DNA from: Chloroflexota bacterium
GTDB lineage: Bacteria > Chloroflexota > Dormibacteria > Dormibacterales > Dormibacteraceae
Direction of reading: 5' to 3'
Assembly (NCBI GenBank): GCA_005880915.1
Contig: VBIW01000038.1
Location: 96,208-160,207, forward strand
Length of the DNA stretch: 64,000 nucleotides
Below the pieces are notes generated by a model. The model was given only the letters and a program-made list of their open reading frames with translations, searched no databases and had not been told where the DNA came from. Numbering within the stretch: position 1 is the stretch's first letter; the number at the start of each line of letters is the position of its first letter. Shown here piece by piece: positions 16,739 through 31,185 of the stretch. The translations under genes were made by a program, and so were the position numbers.

Positions 16739-18145
16739 CTACTCGCTCCGCGCCGGTGCTGTACTTGCTCCGTCGGTCCGCGCCGGGCCCACCCACACGG
16801 TCTGAATGTTCGTGAACTCCTTGATCCCGTACTCCGACAGCTCGCGTCCGTAGCCCGACCGCTTCGCACCGCCGAAAGGCAGCCTTGCGTCCGACGCCAC
16901 CATGCCGTTGATGAAGACCAGGCCCGCCTCGACGCGCTCCGCGAGCTGCTTCGCGCGCTCGACATCGGACGTCCAGATGTTGGAGCCGAGCCCGAAGTCG
17001 GTGTCGTTGGCGACGCGCAGCGCGTCCTCCGCATCCTTCACACGGATCACAGCGGCCACCGGTCCGAACGTCTCCTCGTGGTAGGCCGGCATGCCGGGTC
17101 TCACGTTGGCCAGCACCGTCGGCTCGAAGTAGTAGCCGTCACCGGGCATCCTTTTGCCGCCGGTCAGCGCCCGCGCGCCAAGCCGGAGCGATTCGTTGAC
17201 CTGCCGCTCGAGCTCGTCGACCAGGTCTTGGCGAGCCAGCGGGCCGACCTGGTTCGCCCGGTCCATCGGGTTGCCCACCTTGAGAGCCGCCACGGCGTTG
17301 GTGAACCGCTGCTCGAACTCGTCGGCCACCGGCTCCTCGACGATGAAACGCTTGGCGGCAATGCAGCTCTGGCCGTTGTTCTGGTTGCGGGCGCGGCAGG
17401 CGACCGTGGCCGCCTGGTTCAGGTCGGCGTCGGCCAGGACGATGAACGGGTCAGAGCCGCCGAGCTCGAGCACGGTCTTCTTCAACGCCCGGCCCGCCGC
17501 CTCCGCGACGAGCGACCCGGCCTTCTCCGAGCCGGTCAGCGTCACACCGGCGACTCGATGGTCGGAGATGATCCGCTCCACCGCCGCCGAGCCGACCATC
17601 AGCGTCTGGAACACGCCCTCGGGCACGCCGGCCTCGCGGAAGACCTCCTCGATCGCCAGCGCCGACTGGGGCACGTTCGAGGAGTGCTTGAGCAGCATCA
17701 CGTTGCCGGCCGTCAGCGCAGGCAGGCCTGCGCGAAAGGCTTGCCAGAACGGGAAATTCCAGGGCATCACAGCGAGGATCACGCCCAGCGGCTGGAACCG
17801 GACATAGCTCTCGGAGGCGGTGCTCTCGATGGACTCTTCGGCCAGCAGCCGCGCACCGTTCTCGGCAAACCAGTTGGCCGTCCACGCGCACTTTTCGATC
17901 TCGGCCTCGGCCTCGACGATGGGCTTGCCCATCTCCGAGGTGAGCAGCGCGGCGTAGCGCGACCTGTCAGCCCGAAGGACGCCGGCGACCGTGCGCATGA
18001 GTGTGGTGCGCATGCCCGGCCCGGCGTCGCGCCAGGGGTGCCGCGCGGTCCAGGCGCGGCTCAGGGCTGCGTCCAGCGCCGCCTCCTCCGCCTCTGGGAA
18101 CGACGCCAGCTCCCGGCCCGTGGCCGGGTCGATGGATCTCAGCAC
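16739..18145 (-). CDS. gabD: NAD(P)-dependent succinate-semialdehyde/aldehyde dehydrogenase
   Basis: 468 residues of the ALDH superfamily, closest in pattern to succinate-semialdehyde dehydrogenase. Motifs: MPWNFPFWQAFRAG, FTGSEKAG-like TLTGSEKAGSLVA, catalytic Glu in LELGGSDPFIV and catalytic Cys in NNGQSCIAAKRF. EETFGPVAAV and PFGGAKRSGYGREL follow towards the C-terminus. It oxidises an aldehyde to the acid, plausibly succinate semialdehyde in a GABA shunt or an incomplete TCA cycle. The start is 27 bp from the divergent glgE GTG, so their promoters must overlap. Confidence 0.9.
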   Translation of the reverse strand: MLRSIDPATGRELASFPEAEEAALDAALSRAWTARHPWRDAGPGMRTTLMRTVAGVLRADRSRYAALLTSEMGKPIVEAEAEIEKCAWTANWFAENGARLLAEESIESTASESYVRFQPLGVILAVMPWNFPFWQAFRAGLPALTAGNVMLLKHSSNVPQSALAIEEVFREAGVPEGVFQTLMVGSAAVERIISDHRVAGVTLTGSEKAGSLVAEAAGRALKKTVLELGGSDPFIVLADADLNQAATVACRARNQNNGQSCIAAKRFIVEEPVADEFEQRFTNAVAALKVGNPMDRANQVGPLARQDLVDELERQVNESLRLGARALTGGKRMPGDGYYFEPTVLANVRPGMPAYHEETFGPVAAVIRVKDAEDALRVANDTDFGLGSNIWTSDVERAKQLAERVEAGLVFINGMVASDARLPFGGAKRSGYGRELSEYGIKEFTNIQTVWVGPARTDGASTAPARSE

Positions 18146-18172
18146 CCTTTCGAATCATGGCACGATTGCAAT

Positions 18173-23606
<5,434 letters not shown>

Positions 23607-23610
<4 letters not shown>

Positions 23611-25508
23611 GCATGGTCGCCCGCTCGCTGATCAGCCCGTTCGACCTGCACCTCTTCAACGAGGGCACGCACGGCCACCTCTTCGAAAAGCTGGGCGCGC
23701 ATCCGTCACATGACCCCGAGGGAACGTATTTCGCGGTCTGGGCTCCCAACGCCGACGCAGTCAGCGTCATCGGTGACTTCAACGGTTGGGACAAGAACGC
23801 GAACGGCCTCTATGCGCGCGAACAGTCGGGGATCTGGGAAGGATTCATTCCCACGGTCACGCATGGCGCGCTGTACAAGTACTACGTCCACTCCAAGGTG
23901 ACCCGGAGCGGGGTCGACAAGGCCGACCCGTTCGCCTCTTACTCGGAGGCTCCCCCGCGCCAGGCTTCGGTCGTCTGGGACATGTCGTCCTACCAGTGGG
24001 GCGACCAGAGCTGGATGGAGAGCCGGCGCAACGCGAACAACCGCAACGCGCCATGGTCGGTCTACGAGATGCACCTCGGATCGTGGATGCGCGTGCCCGA
24101 GGAAGGCAACCGGTGGCTGACCTACCGCGAGATGGCGCCGCGCCTCGCGGATTATGTGAGCCGCACGGGCTTCACCCACATCGAGTTCATGCCGGTCATG
24201 GAGCACCCGCTCTACGAGTCGTGGGGCTATCAGGTCACGGGTTACTTTGCGCCGACTTCGCGCTACGGAACGCCGGATGACTTCATGTTCCTGGTCGACT
24301 ACCTGCATCAGAACGGCATCGGCGTGGTGCTGGACTGGGTGCCGTCGCATTTTCCCGCCGACGAGTTTGGCCTGCAGAACTTCGACGGGACGCACCTGTT
24401 CGAGCACGCCGACCCGCGCCTGGGGGTGCACCCGGACTGGGGTTCATCGATCTTCAACTACGGGCGCAACGAGGTCCGTGGCTTCCTGCTGAGCAGCGCA
24501 TTGTGCTGGCTCGACCGCTACCACGCCGACGGGCTGCGGGTCGACGCGGTGGCTTCGATGCTCTACCTCGACTACTCACGCAAGCAGGGTGAGTGGATCC
24601 CGAACAAGTTCGGCGGCCGGGAAAACCTGGAGGCGGTGGACTTCCTACGCCGCTTCAACATAGAGGTCTACAAGGAGCAGCCGGACGTGCAGACCATCGC
24701 CGAGGAGTCGACCGCATGGCCGCTGGTCTCACGACCAACCTACGTGGGCGGGCTTGGCTTCGGCATGAAGTGGGACATGGGCTGGATGCACGACACGCTC
24801 TACTACTTCGAGCGCGAGCCGGTGCACCGCAAGTTCCACCATTCCAACCTCACCTTCCGGATGCTGTACGCGTTCGGAGAGAACTTCATGCTCCCGCTGT
24901 CCCACGACGAGGTGGTGCACGGCAAAGGATCGCTCCTCTCGAAGATGCCCGGCGACGACTGGCAGAAGTTCGCCAACCTGCGGCTCCTGTACGGCTGGAT
25001 GTATGCGCAGCCGGGCAAGAAGCTGCTGTTCATGGGCGGCGAGTTCGGCCAGTGGCACGAATGGGACGTCGAAAAGAGCCTGGACTGGCACCTGCTCGAC
25101 CAACCGCAGCACGGAGGCCTGCGTCTGTGGGTCGGCGACCTGAACCGCATCCTGCGCGATTACAAGGCGCTCTATGAGCTGGACTTCGACCCGGCGGGAT
25201 TCTCGTGGATCGACGTCAACGACTCGGACAACAGCGTCGTGAGCCTGATCCGCCGCGGCCGCTCCCCCGAGGACGTGTTGGTGGCAGCGTTCAACTTCAC
25301 ACCGGTGCCGCGCCAGAACTACCAGATCGGGATGCCTTCGCCGGGTCGATGGCTCGAGATCCTGAACAGCGACGCGCCGATGTACGGCGGAAGCGGCCAG
25401 GGCAACCTGGGGGGAGTCGAGGCGGTGCCGGTGGCGATGCACGGCCACAACCACAGCGTGACGCTGACCCTGCCGCCGCTAGGAGCGATCTTCTTCAAAC
25501 CGGAGTAG
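23607..25508 (+). CDS. glgB: 1,4-alpha-glucan branching enzyme
   Basis: 633 residues, GH13_9. It introduces alpha-1,6 branches into the glucan elongated by GlgE. The CBM48 domain (TYFAVWAPNADAVSVIGDFNGWD, about 35-125) precedes the barrel. Motifs include YEMHLGSW, FMPVMEHP, nucleophile Asp near 313 in GLRVDAVASMLYLDYSR, TIAEESTAWP and LPLSHDEVVHGKGSL. It lacks the extra N1 domain of longer GlgB proteins. ATG at 23607 overlaps the treS/maltokinase stop, completing a three-gene coupled operon. The gene ends 12 bp from a convergent stop. Confidence 0.97.
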
Positions 25509-25520
25509 CCGGCGAAGCCC

Positions 25521-25850
25521 CTAGGCAGACCGGTGCGTCATCACGTAGAGGATCCCCGCGACGATGAACAGGACGACGTAGCAGACCGCGCCCACGCCGA
25601 GCATCAGAACCACCTTGGCGGCGGCCGGCAATCTGGTGCGGGCGATCCGAACGTTGCCGAGAGCGCCCAGGGCTCCAATAACGCCGCCGATCAGCCCGCC
25701 GATGAACAGTGCGGACAAGGGGATGAGGACGAGAAGGATTTGCCACCAGGCAAGACCCTTGACGTCATCGAAGAAACCCCGCCTCGCCGGCGGCGGGGGC
25801 GGTGGTGGTTGCATCGCGTATCCAGGCGGCGGTGGCGGCGGCTCGTTCAT
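25521..25850 (-). CDS. Small proline-rich membrane protein
   Basis: 109 residues. The N-terminus holds two hexa- to hepta-proline runs (EPPPPPPGYAMQPPPPPPPARR) followed by three hydrophobic helices with a glycine-rich GGLIGGVIGALGALG segment. I do not recognise a family. Poly-Pro tails on short membrane proteins are common in high-GC Gram-positive-like bacteria and may bind protein partners. Its ATG overlaps the stop of the DUF559 gene (ATGA), so both come from one transcript. Confidence 0.7.
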   Translation of the reverse strand: MNEPPPPPPGYAMQPPPPPPPARRGFFDDVKGLAWWQILLVLIPLSALFIGGLIGGVIGALGALGNVRIARTRLPAAAKVVLMLGVGAVCYVVLFIVAGILYVMTHRSA

Positions 25851-26701
25851 CTGCTGTCGGGTGACACTCTAACAAGGGCGCTCCGGACCTGAGCAACAAC
25901 AACCTCGGACCGCTGATGTACGTCAGTCGCGGTGAAACGAAGAATCCGGAACCCCGCGTTGATAAGGAGGTTCTGACGGCGATTGTCTTCGACCAATCGC
26001 TCTCGATGACTGGTTCCGTCGTACTCGACGACAAGACGCGCGGCCGGGTAGAAGAGGTCAGCTCGACCCAGGAACCGACCGGCGGTATCGCGAAGTTCGG
26101 CCTGCACCTCTGGCTGAGGCAGGCCGGCCTGCAGTAGGAGCCAGCGCAGTCGGGTCTCCATCGGCGATTCGGCCGGTGCCGCGAGGGCCCCAAGTGAATG
26201 CTGTCGGGTCAGAGTCACCTTGTCGATGAGCCGCAAGCGAAGAGCACCGTCAATTGCGATCAAAGCTTCCACCGGCGCAACCCGACGACAGAGATCTCGA
26301 AGCGTGCGGGCAATGGTCGTCGCCCGCATACCGCGAACTGTGGTCACGTGCGACATCGCCAGGCCACAGCGACGAACGTTGAGACCTGGGCGAGACCGCA
26401 CGCCCGATCTAAATGGGACGACGACCTCGATTGGGTGCACAGGATCTACGTCGAGGCGATACAGCCAAGCTGCGGTCAGGCCTGTGAAGACGGCCTCTGG
26501 TGGCAGATAGGCCCGCCAGGCGAGCAGCAGTTGCCAGGGGTCCTCGCGTAGACCACTCCAGCAATAGAGTTCGCTACCCAGACGGAGCCACGACCGGCCG
26601 CTGAGCATGTCGAGGGTGAGACCCGCCGCTCGCGCCTCGTCAAGCGAGAAGGGACGTCCTTTGAGCTGCGGAGGAATCCGGGGACGGCGGCCCACCGTCA
26701 C
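25847..26701 (-). CDS. DUF559 (Vsr-like endonuclease fold) protein with AbiEi-like N-terminal region
   Basis: About 284 residues. The N-terminal half carries a region (LSGRSWLRLGSELYCW; FTGLTAAWLYRLD) like the antitoxin-type winged-helix domain found in AbiEi-related proteins. The C-terminal 100 residues match DUF559/Vsr-like nucleases: METRLRWLLLQAGLPQPEVQ, GRADLFYPAARLVVEYDG with the active-site acids, and LINAGFRILRFTATDV. Such proteins are abundant in actinobacteria-like genomes, but their target is unknown. GTG at 26701 is chosen because the upstream 70 codons are unlike protein and would abut pspA. It is co-transcribed with the Pro-rich membrane protein. Confidence 0.75.
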   Translation of the reverse strand: MTVGRRPRIPPQLKGRPFSLDEARAAGLTLDMLSGRSWLRLGSELYCWSGLREDPWQLLLAWRAYLPPEAVFTGLTAAWLYRLDVDPVHPIEVVVPFRSGVRSRPGLNVRRCGLAMSHVTTVRGMRATTIARTLRDLCRRVAPVEALIAIDGALRLRLIDKVTLTRQHSLGALAAPAESPMETRLRWLLLQAGLPQPEVQAELRDTAGRFLGRADLFYPAARLVVEYDGTSHRERLVEDNRRQNLLINAGFRILRFTATDVHQRSEVVVAQVRSALVRVSPDSR

Positions 26702-26756
26702 AGCGTGAGTCCGCCTTGGGCGGGCGCCAACCCAGCACGTAAAGGCGGTATTGGAT

Positions 26757-26795
26757 CCAAAAACGTCTCTCGGTATTCGGATTAGCCGTTTTTGG
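26757..26795. promoter_or_regulatory. Inverted repeat in the nuclease/pspA divergent region
   Basis: CCAAAAACG (26757-26765) and CGTTTTTGG (26787-26795) form a perfect 9-bp inverted repeat with a 21-bp loop. The 210-bp divergent region (26702-26913) is noticeably richer in A and T than its surroundings and must hold both promoters. It could be an operator. Confidence 0.4.
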
Positions 26796-26913
26796 CGCCA
26801 AAGACGTCGGATTGCCAACTCGGTGAGACCAAAAATGAGAGCTTTTCGAGACTGCCTCTGAGACCGCCTTGAGTCGAGGCTGCCCCCAGCGGATTTCTCG
26901 ACAGGAGGCACAC

Positions 26914-27612
26914 ATGGGCATTTGGAGTCGGGTGAGGCTGCTGCTCAACACCGAGGTGAGCAGCGCCCTCGATCAGGCGGAGGACCCGCGTCAGGTCCTC
27001 GACTACGCGTACAGCCAGCAGCAGCAGCTGCTGATCACCCTGCGCCGGGGGCTGGTGGACGTCGCCACCTCCAAGCAGCAGCTCGAGCAGCAGGCGCGGC
27101 GGCTCGAAACTCGCATCCCCCAGCTCGACGACCAGGCCCGCCGTGCGGTCGACGCAGGCCGCGACGACCTCGCGCGCGTCGCGCTCGAGCGCAAGCGCCT
27201 CGCGCTGAGCGAGATGGAAGGGTTGACCAAACAGATCGCCGAGGTGGAGTCGGACAAGCAGCGCCTGGCCAACCAGGAGCGGACTCTCCAGGTTCGCGTG
27301 GAGCAGTTCCGAACCCACCGCGAAGTCGTCTCGGCCCGCTACAGCGCGGCCGAGGCCGAGGTCAGGTTGAAGGAATCCCTGGCCGGCGTCTCGGGCGAGC
27401 TCGCCGAGCTCAGCATGGCCGTGGGCCGGGCCGAGGAGAAGGCGGACCGCCTGCAGGCCCGGGCCAGGGCGATCGACTCCCTGGTCGACCTCGGTTCCTT
27501 CCCGCCAATCGGTGGCGGGGACTTCGTGGAAGCCGAGCTCCTGCGAGTAACGGTGTCCAGGGAGATCGACGACGAGCTCGCGAAGATCAAGTCGGAGGTG
27601 GCGAAATCATGA
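26914..27612 (+). CDS. pspA: PspA/IM30 family protein (first copy)
   Basis: 232 residues, almost entirely coiled coil, with the canonical amphipathic start helix MGIWSRVRLLLNTEVSSALDQAEDP that binds stressed membranes in PspA/Vipp1/ESCRT-III proteins. ATG at 26914 has an AGGAGG 5 nt upstream, the best ribosome site in the window. It is the first gene of a four-gene operon ending in a diverged PspA copy. Its stop overlaps the next ATG (ATGA). It probably forms polymers that protect or remodel the cytoplasmic membrane. The partners of classical systems (PspBC, PspF, LiaF) are absent here. Confidence 0.93.
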   Translation: MGIWSRVRLLLNTEVSSALDQAEDPRQVLDYAYSQQQQLLITLRRGLVDVATSKQQLEQQARRLETRIPQLDDQARRAVDAGRDDLARVALERKRLALSEMEGLTKQIAEVESDKQRLANQERTLQVRVEQFRTHREVVSARYSAAEAEVRLKESLAGVSGELAELSMAVGRAEEKADRLQARARAIDSLVDLGSFPPIGGGDFVEAELLRVTVSREIDDELAKIKSEVAKS

Positions 27613-28391
27613 GCACTGCCCACTGGAACCCCCAGGCGGGACACCTGGTCTCGCCGGACGGCAAGTGGTACTGGGACGGAGTCGCGCAGCAGTGGAAGCC
27701 GGAGCCGGGCAAGGCCGCGCCCGAAAAACCCGCGCCCGCAAGACCCGCGGCCGCTCCACCGCCCGCCGCGCAGGAACCCCCGCGCGGCCTCAGCTCCTTC
27801 GCCGGGACGGTCCGCTCCGAGGACCTCGCGTACGGCCAGACAGTGCTCGTGTGGGCACGGTGGATCCTGATCGGCACGGGCCTGCTGCTTTCGTTCTGGA
27901 GTCCCACGGACCTGACGACTCTTCAGGTCCAGCTCGCGGCGATCGTCGCCCTCGCGTTCGGCAACTTCTACCTGCACGTACAGCTGCTGCGCGGCCATCC
28001 CGCGCTGGACAGCGTCGTGTATGGCGCCAGCCTCGCCGACATCGGCGTGGTCACCGCCCTTGTTTTGGTGCAGGGCGGCTACCCCTCCCCGGTGTTCATC
28101 TTCTACTTCGCCGCCGTCGTCGGCATCTCCGTCGCATTCCCGACCTGGCTGACCGCCGGCTACACCTCGATCGTGGTCGGGATTTACGGCATCGTCAGCC
28201 TCGTCACCGCGCCGCCAGGCGACTACCCCGCGGTTTTCACGCGACTCTTGATGATCGCCGCAATAGCGGTGTGCGGAAACCTGTTCGCCCGCAGCGAGGC
28301 CAAAAGGCGCGCTGACGCGATCCGCATCCACAACGAGATGCTCGACGAGATCGAGCAGAAGGGAGGCAACGAAAATGTCCAGCCCGCGTGA
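27609..28391 (+). CDS. Multi-pass membrane protein with DUF2510-like N-terminus
   Basis: 260 residues. A short Trp-rich motif (WNPQAGHLVSPDGKWYWDG) like DUF2510 is followed by an Ala/Pro linker (about 35-65). A six-helix membrane domain begins EDLAYGQTVLVWARW and ends LLMIAAIAVCGNLFARSEAKRRA, with a charged C-terminal helix. The membrane domain is homologous to that of the next gene and resembles the sensor part of some histidine kinases, but no kinase follows. It overlaps pspA by ATGA and the next gene by 17 bp. It is probably a membrane partner or sensor for the PspA proteins, by inference. Confidence 0.75.
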   Translation: MSTAHWNPQAGHLVSPDGKWYWDGVAQQWKPEPGKAAPEKPAPARPAAAPPPAAQEPPRGLSSFAGTVRSEDLAYGQTVLVWARWILIGTGLLLSFWSPTDLTTLQVQLAAIVALAFGNFYLHVQLLRGHPALDSVVYGASLADIGVVTALVLVQGGYPSPVFIFYFAAVVGISVAFPTWLTAGYTSIVVGIYGIVSLVTAPPGDYPAVFTRLLMIAAIAVCGNLFARSEAKRRADAIRIHNEMLDEIEQKGGNENVQPA

Positions 28392-28962
28392 AGTTCGTTC
28401 CGCAAAACAGGCTGAGCAGGAGGACCTGTTCTTCGGCCAAACGGTGATCCTCTGGGCGCGCTGGAGCGTCATCGTCGCGGGCATCGTGCTCGTGCTGTGG
28501 ACGTCGACCAACGTCAGCCTGCTTACGCAGACCATGCCTTTCTTCCTGGTCCTGATGGCGGTCAACTTCTTCCTGCACGGTCGCTACGTGATGGGAAGCC
28601 CGCTCAACCGTACGGCGGTGACGGTGGCGAGCGTGGTCGACCTCATCTTGATCACCGCCATCGTCGTGTTGTGGCCGGGAGAGCACGGCTTGAACAATCA
28701 GTTCTTCGTCCTGTACTTCCCAGTCGTCTTCGCATTTGCCCTCGTGTTCACGCGCCGGATCGAGGTCGCCTACACCGGCCTCGCCATGCTGGCGTACACC
28801 GCGGGCTGCTTTCTCACCGATACGATCCACGTTTCAAACGACTTCAAGGTCCTGGTCATGCGGCTGATCGTCATCGCGGCCATGGGATTCCTCGGCAATT
28901 ACTACTTCCGCATCCAGCGCGCGCGGCTGGCCGGCACGTCAACGGGCGAGACCGCGGCGTGA
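28375..28962 (+). CDS. Six-helix membrane protein, paralogue of the preceding gene
   Basis: 195 residues. EDLFFGQTVILWARWSVI near the start and MRLIVIAAMGFLGNYYFR near the end align with the preceding protein, but the DUF2510-like head is missing. There is no catalytic domain. GGGAGG stands upstream of the ATG at 28375, inside the previous gene. Its TGA shares a base with the next start (TGATG). I do not recognise a named family. Its position between two PspA copies suggests a heteromeric membrane complex. Confidence 0.75.
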   Translation: MSSPREVRSAKQAEQEDLFFGQTVILWARWSVIVAGIVLVLWTSTNVSLLTQTMPFFLVLMAVNFFLHGRYVMGSPLNRTAVTVASVVDLILITAIVVLWPGEHGLNNQFFVLYFPVVFAFALVFTRRIEVAYTGLAMLAYTAGCFLTDTIHVSNDFKVLVMRLIVIAAMGFLGNYYFRIQRARLAGTSTGETAA

Positions 28963-29663
28963 TGGGACTCCTAGGGCACATCGCCATCCTGCTGAGGAAG
29001 AGCACCGCGGTTGTGCTCGCCCCGGCGCCCGATCCGCGGGTGACTCATCTCACGTCCCACCAGAAGCAGCGCGCCCTGCTGAACCAGGTGGTGAAAGCGG
29101 GCGCGGAGGTCGGCGCCGCCAAGGAGCGCCTCCGCGCCGCGTCCGACGCGGTACGCCAGAAGCTGCCCGCGATGGAGGAGCAGGCCCGTCGCGAGCTGAA
29201 GGCAGGGCACGAGGCCGCCGCCCGCCTCGCCCTGCAGCGCCGCCAGGTCGTGGTCCGAGAGCTCGAGACGCTGGAGCGCCAGCTGGCCGAGGTCGAGAAG
29301 GAAGAGGCGGCGCTGGCCGTGATCGAGCAGCGGTTGTCGGGACAGATCGAAGCTTTCGCTGCGCGCCAGGAGGTGATCAAGGCGCGTTTCAGCGCGGCCG
29401 AGGCGCAGGTGCGGATCAACGAGGCGATGACCGGCGTATCGCAGGATTTCGCCGATCTCACCGCAGCGCTGCATCGCGCCGAGCAGACCACCGAGGACAT
29501 GCAGGCGCGCGCATCGGCGATCGACCGCCTGGTCGCTGAGGGCGACCTTGACGCGATCACGTTCGCCGCGGGCTCTGACGCCATCGATGCGCGTTACGAG
29601 ACGCTCGGCGCGGACGCTGACGTCGAACGCCAGCTCGACGCGCTCAGAGAGCTGGATCGTTGA
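28962..29663 (+). CDS. PspA/IM30-like protein (second, diverged copy)
   Basis: 233 residues, predominantly coiled coil. The internal segment KARFSAAEAQVRINEAMTGVS parallels SARYSAAEAEVRLKESLAGVS in the first PspA, showing common origin. The start helix is different (MGLLGHIAILLRKSTAVVL), less amphipathic, and the usual AEDP segment is replaced by PAPDPR. It could cap or modulate polymers of the first copy. It is coupled to the membrane gene by TGATG and converges with the next gene, overlapping its 3' end by 20 bp. Confidence 0.88.
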   Translation: MGLLGHIAILLRKSTAVVLAPAPDPRVTHLTSHQKQRALLNQVVKAGAEVGAAKERLRAASDAVRQKLPAMEEQARRELKAGHEAAARLALQRRQVVVRELETLERQLAEVEKEEAALAVIEQRLSGQIEAFAARQEVIKARFSAAEAQVRINEAMTGVSQDFADLTAALHRAEQTTEDMQARASAIDRLVAEGDLDAITFAAGSDAIDARYETLGADADVERQLDALRELDR

Positions 29664-31089
29664 GGGTCATCCTGCTCACGCTCCACTCGTCGAGGCGATT
29701 CGCCACCAGCTCAAAACCGTGATGGAGGCGGCGATAGTAGGTCGGCCGCGAGAGGTGGAGGCGCTCCATGATCACGTCGTGGCTGCCGACCTTCTTCACG
29801 TAGTAATCGAGAAGCAGGTGCCCCGACTCCGCGTCGCGTGGAGCCTGCGATGACGCGAGCTCGCCGATGACGTCGACGAGAAGCGCGCGAAGCTCTGCGG
29901 CTGCGGAACCTGTTCGCGACATGCCGGGCAGCTGAGCCAGCGCGCTCCTGCCCAGGGCCTCGGGCGTGCCGAGGTCGTCGAGTGCGGAGCGCACCAGCTG
30001 CTCACGCGCTGTGCTGTCCGGGTCGAGCGACCAGCGCTCCCGCGCCGGCTCCTCGGCCAGGGGGCGATACGGCGCGGTTATCGCTGCCGGCAAGCCGGCC
30101 CGCAGCAATCGGCCCATCAGCCAGCTGAGCATCGTCGAGGCGATGATCACGCCCGCCCACAGCGATGGCCCCCACGCCGACCCGGCCGGGCGCAGCACGA
30201 TCGCAGCCATGTATGCCGTGGCGAACGTGCCCCCGATCACCGCGCAGATGGAAGCCGACGGACGCCCCGGACGCCGCGCGCTCCACGCCACCCACGCGTC
30301 GGCCGCGATGCCGGTCACGATCGGCACAGGGAGAAGATGGAAATTGCCCTTGGTCACGCAAACAAGGACTCCGTTGAGCCCGAACACGAACGTGAGCGAG
30401 CCAGGCCGGAGCTTGAATGCGCTGTTGAGAAGGAGGCCGCTTCCGGCGAGGATCGCGGTCTGGGCCAGCAGGGCAGCGGTGCCCATGTTCTCGCCCACCC
30501 ACGACAGCGCCGAATTCCGGAACTGGTAGTCGTCGGCGGCCCAGGGGTCGATCAGGGGGTGGGCGAACTGGGTCGCGAACGTCAGCACCGACAGCAGCAG
30601 CGCGGCCGAGGTGAGGGTCACCGCGCTTGCCTGTGCCTCGCCGCGCCGTGTCGCGGCCCGCACCGGACCGCTGGCGATCACCGCCACGGAGGCGATCTCG
30701 ACGAGGTGTGGCGGCGTGAACAGGGATTCCAGGCCCACGCCGCTGCTGCCAAAGGCGGGCGACCAGAACGCGTTGTCCACGATCAACGCTGCGCCGAACA
30801 CAAGCGCCGCGACAAGCGTGCCCGTCTGTCCGTCCGGCAGCGCCTGGTTCCATGCCCGACCAGAGCGCAATCCCACGGCGAGGCCTGCGAAGAGGAACAG
30901 CGCGAGCAGCGACCAGGCCGCGGCCACGATCGTCTGCCCGGTTTGCGCCACCGGGAGGAGAACCCGCCCGGGGTCGTGCACATAGGCGTATGCGGCCACG
31001 TATCCGCCGAGCACAATCCAGGTGGCGAGCACGACCACGATGGAATCGACCGCCCGCGGATCCTCCACCAACCTCCGCAGAAATTTCAC
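29644..31089 (-). CDS. Multi-pass membrane protein with C-terminal helix-turn-helix
   Basis: 481 residues. About ten hydrophobic segments occupy residues 15-330. A soluble tail of about 140 residues ends with a helix-turn-helix-like segment, LLLDYYVKKVGSHDVIMERL followed by HLSRPTYYRRLHHGFEL. This C-terminal motif resembles the HTH seen at the ends of various Chloroflexota regulators. A membrane-embedded transcription factor is therefore plausible, but no ligand domain is recognised. It is convergent with, and overlaps, the second pspA gene, so the two transcripts could affect each other. A paired-hairpin element lies upstream of its start. Confidence 0.7.
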   Translation of the reverse strand: MKFLRRLVEDPRAVDSIVVVLATWIVLGGYVAAYAYVHDPGRVLLPVAQTGQTIVAAAWSLLALFLFAGLAVGLRSGRAWNQALPDGQTGTLVAALVFGAALIVDNAFWSPAFGSSGVGLESLFTPPHLVEIASVAVIASGPVRAATRRGEAQASAVTLTSAALLLSVLTFATQFAHPLIDPWAADDYQFRNSALSWVGENMGTAALLAQTAILAGSGLLLNSAFKLRPGSLTFVFGLNGVLVCVTKGNFHLLPVPIVTGIAADAWVAWSARRPGRPSASICAVIGGTFATAYMAAIVLRPAGSAWGPSLWAGVIIASTMLSWLMGRLLRAGLPAAITAPYRPLAEEPARERWSLDPDSTAREQLVRSALDDLGTPEALGRSALAQLPGMSRTGSAAAELRALLVDVIGELASSQAPRDAESGHLLLDYYVKKVGSHDVIMERLHLSRPTYYRRLHHGFELVANRLDEWSVSRMTLNDPAL

Positions 31090-31110
31090 TGCCTATACGC
31101 CGCCGATTTC

Positions 31111-31176
31111 GCCTCGTTGTATCAAGCGGCGCGCATCGAGCGTGAGAATTCCGCTCCGTTGGATACAGCGAGGCGT
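31111..31176. repeat. Paired-hairpin 42-bp element (plus orientation)
   Basis: Units GCCTCGTTG-TATC-AAGCGGC and CCGCTCCGTT-GGATA-CAGCGAGGC have their loops at 31120 and 31162, exactly 42 bp apart, with spacer GCGCATCGAGCGTGAGAATT. It lies 10 bp after the GH15 stop codon. Confidence 0.8.
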
Positions 31177-31185
31177 TTCGATCTT

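Noticed and set aside
16709..18172. Long N-terminal extension of GlgE
   Set aside because: It lies entirely opposite the aldehyde dehydrogenase gene and does not resemble GlgE. The conserved protein starts at about 18173.
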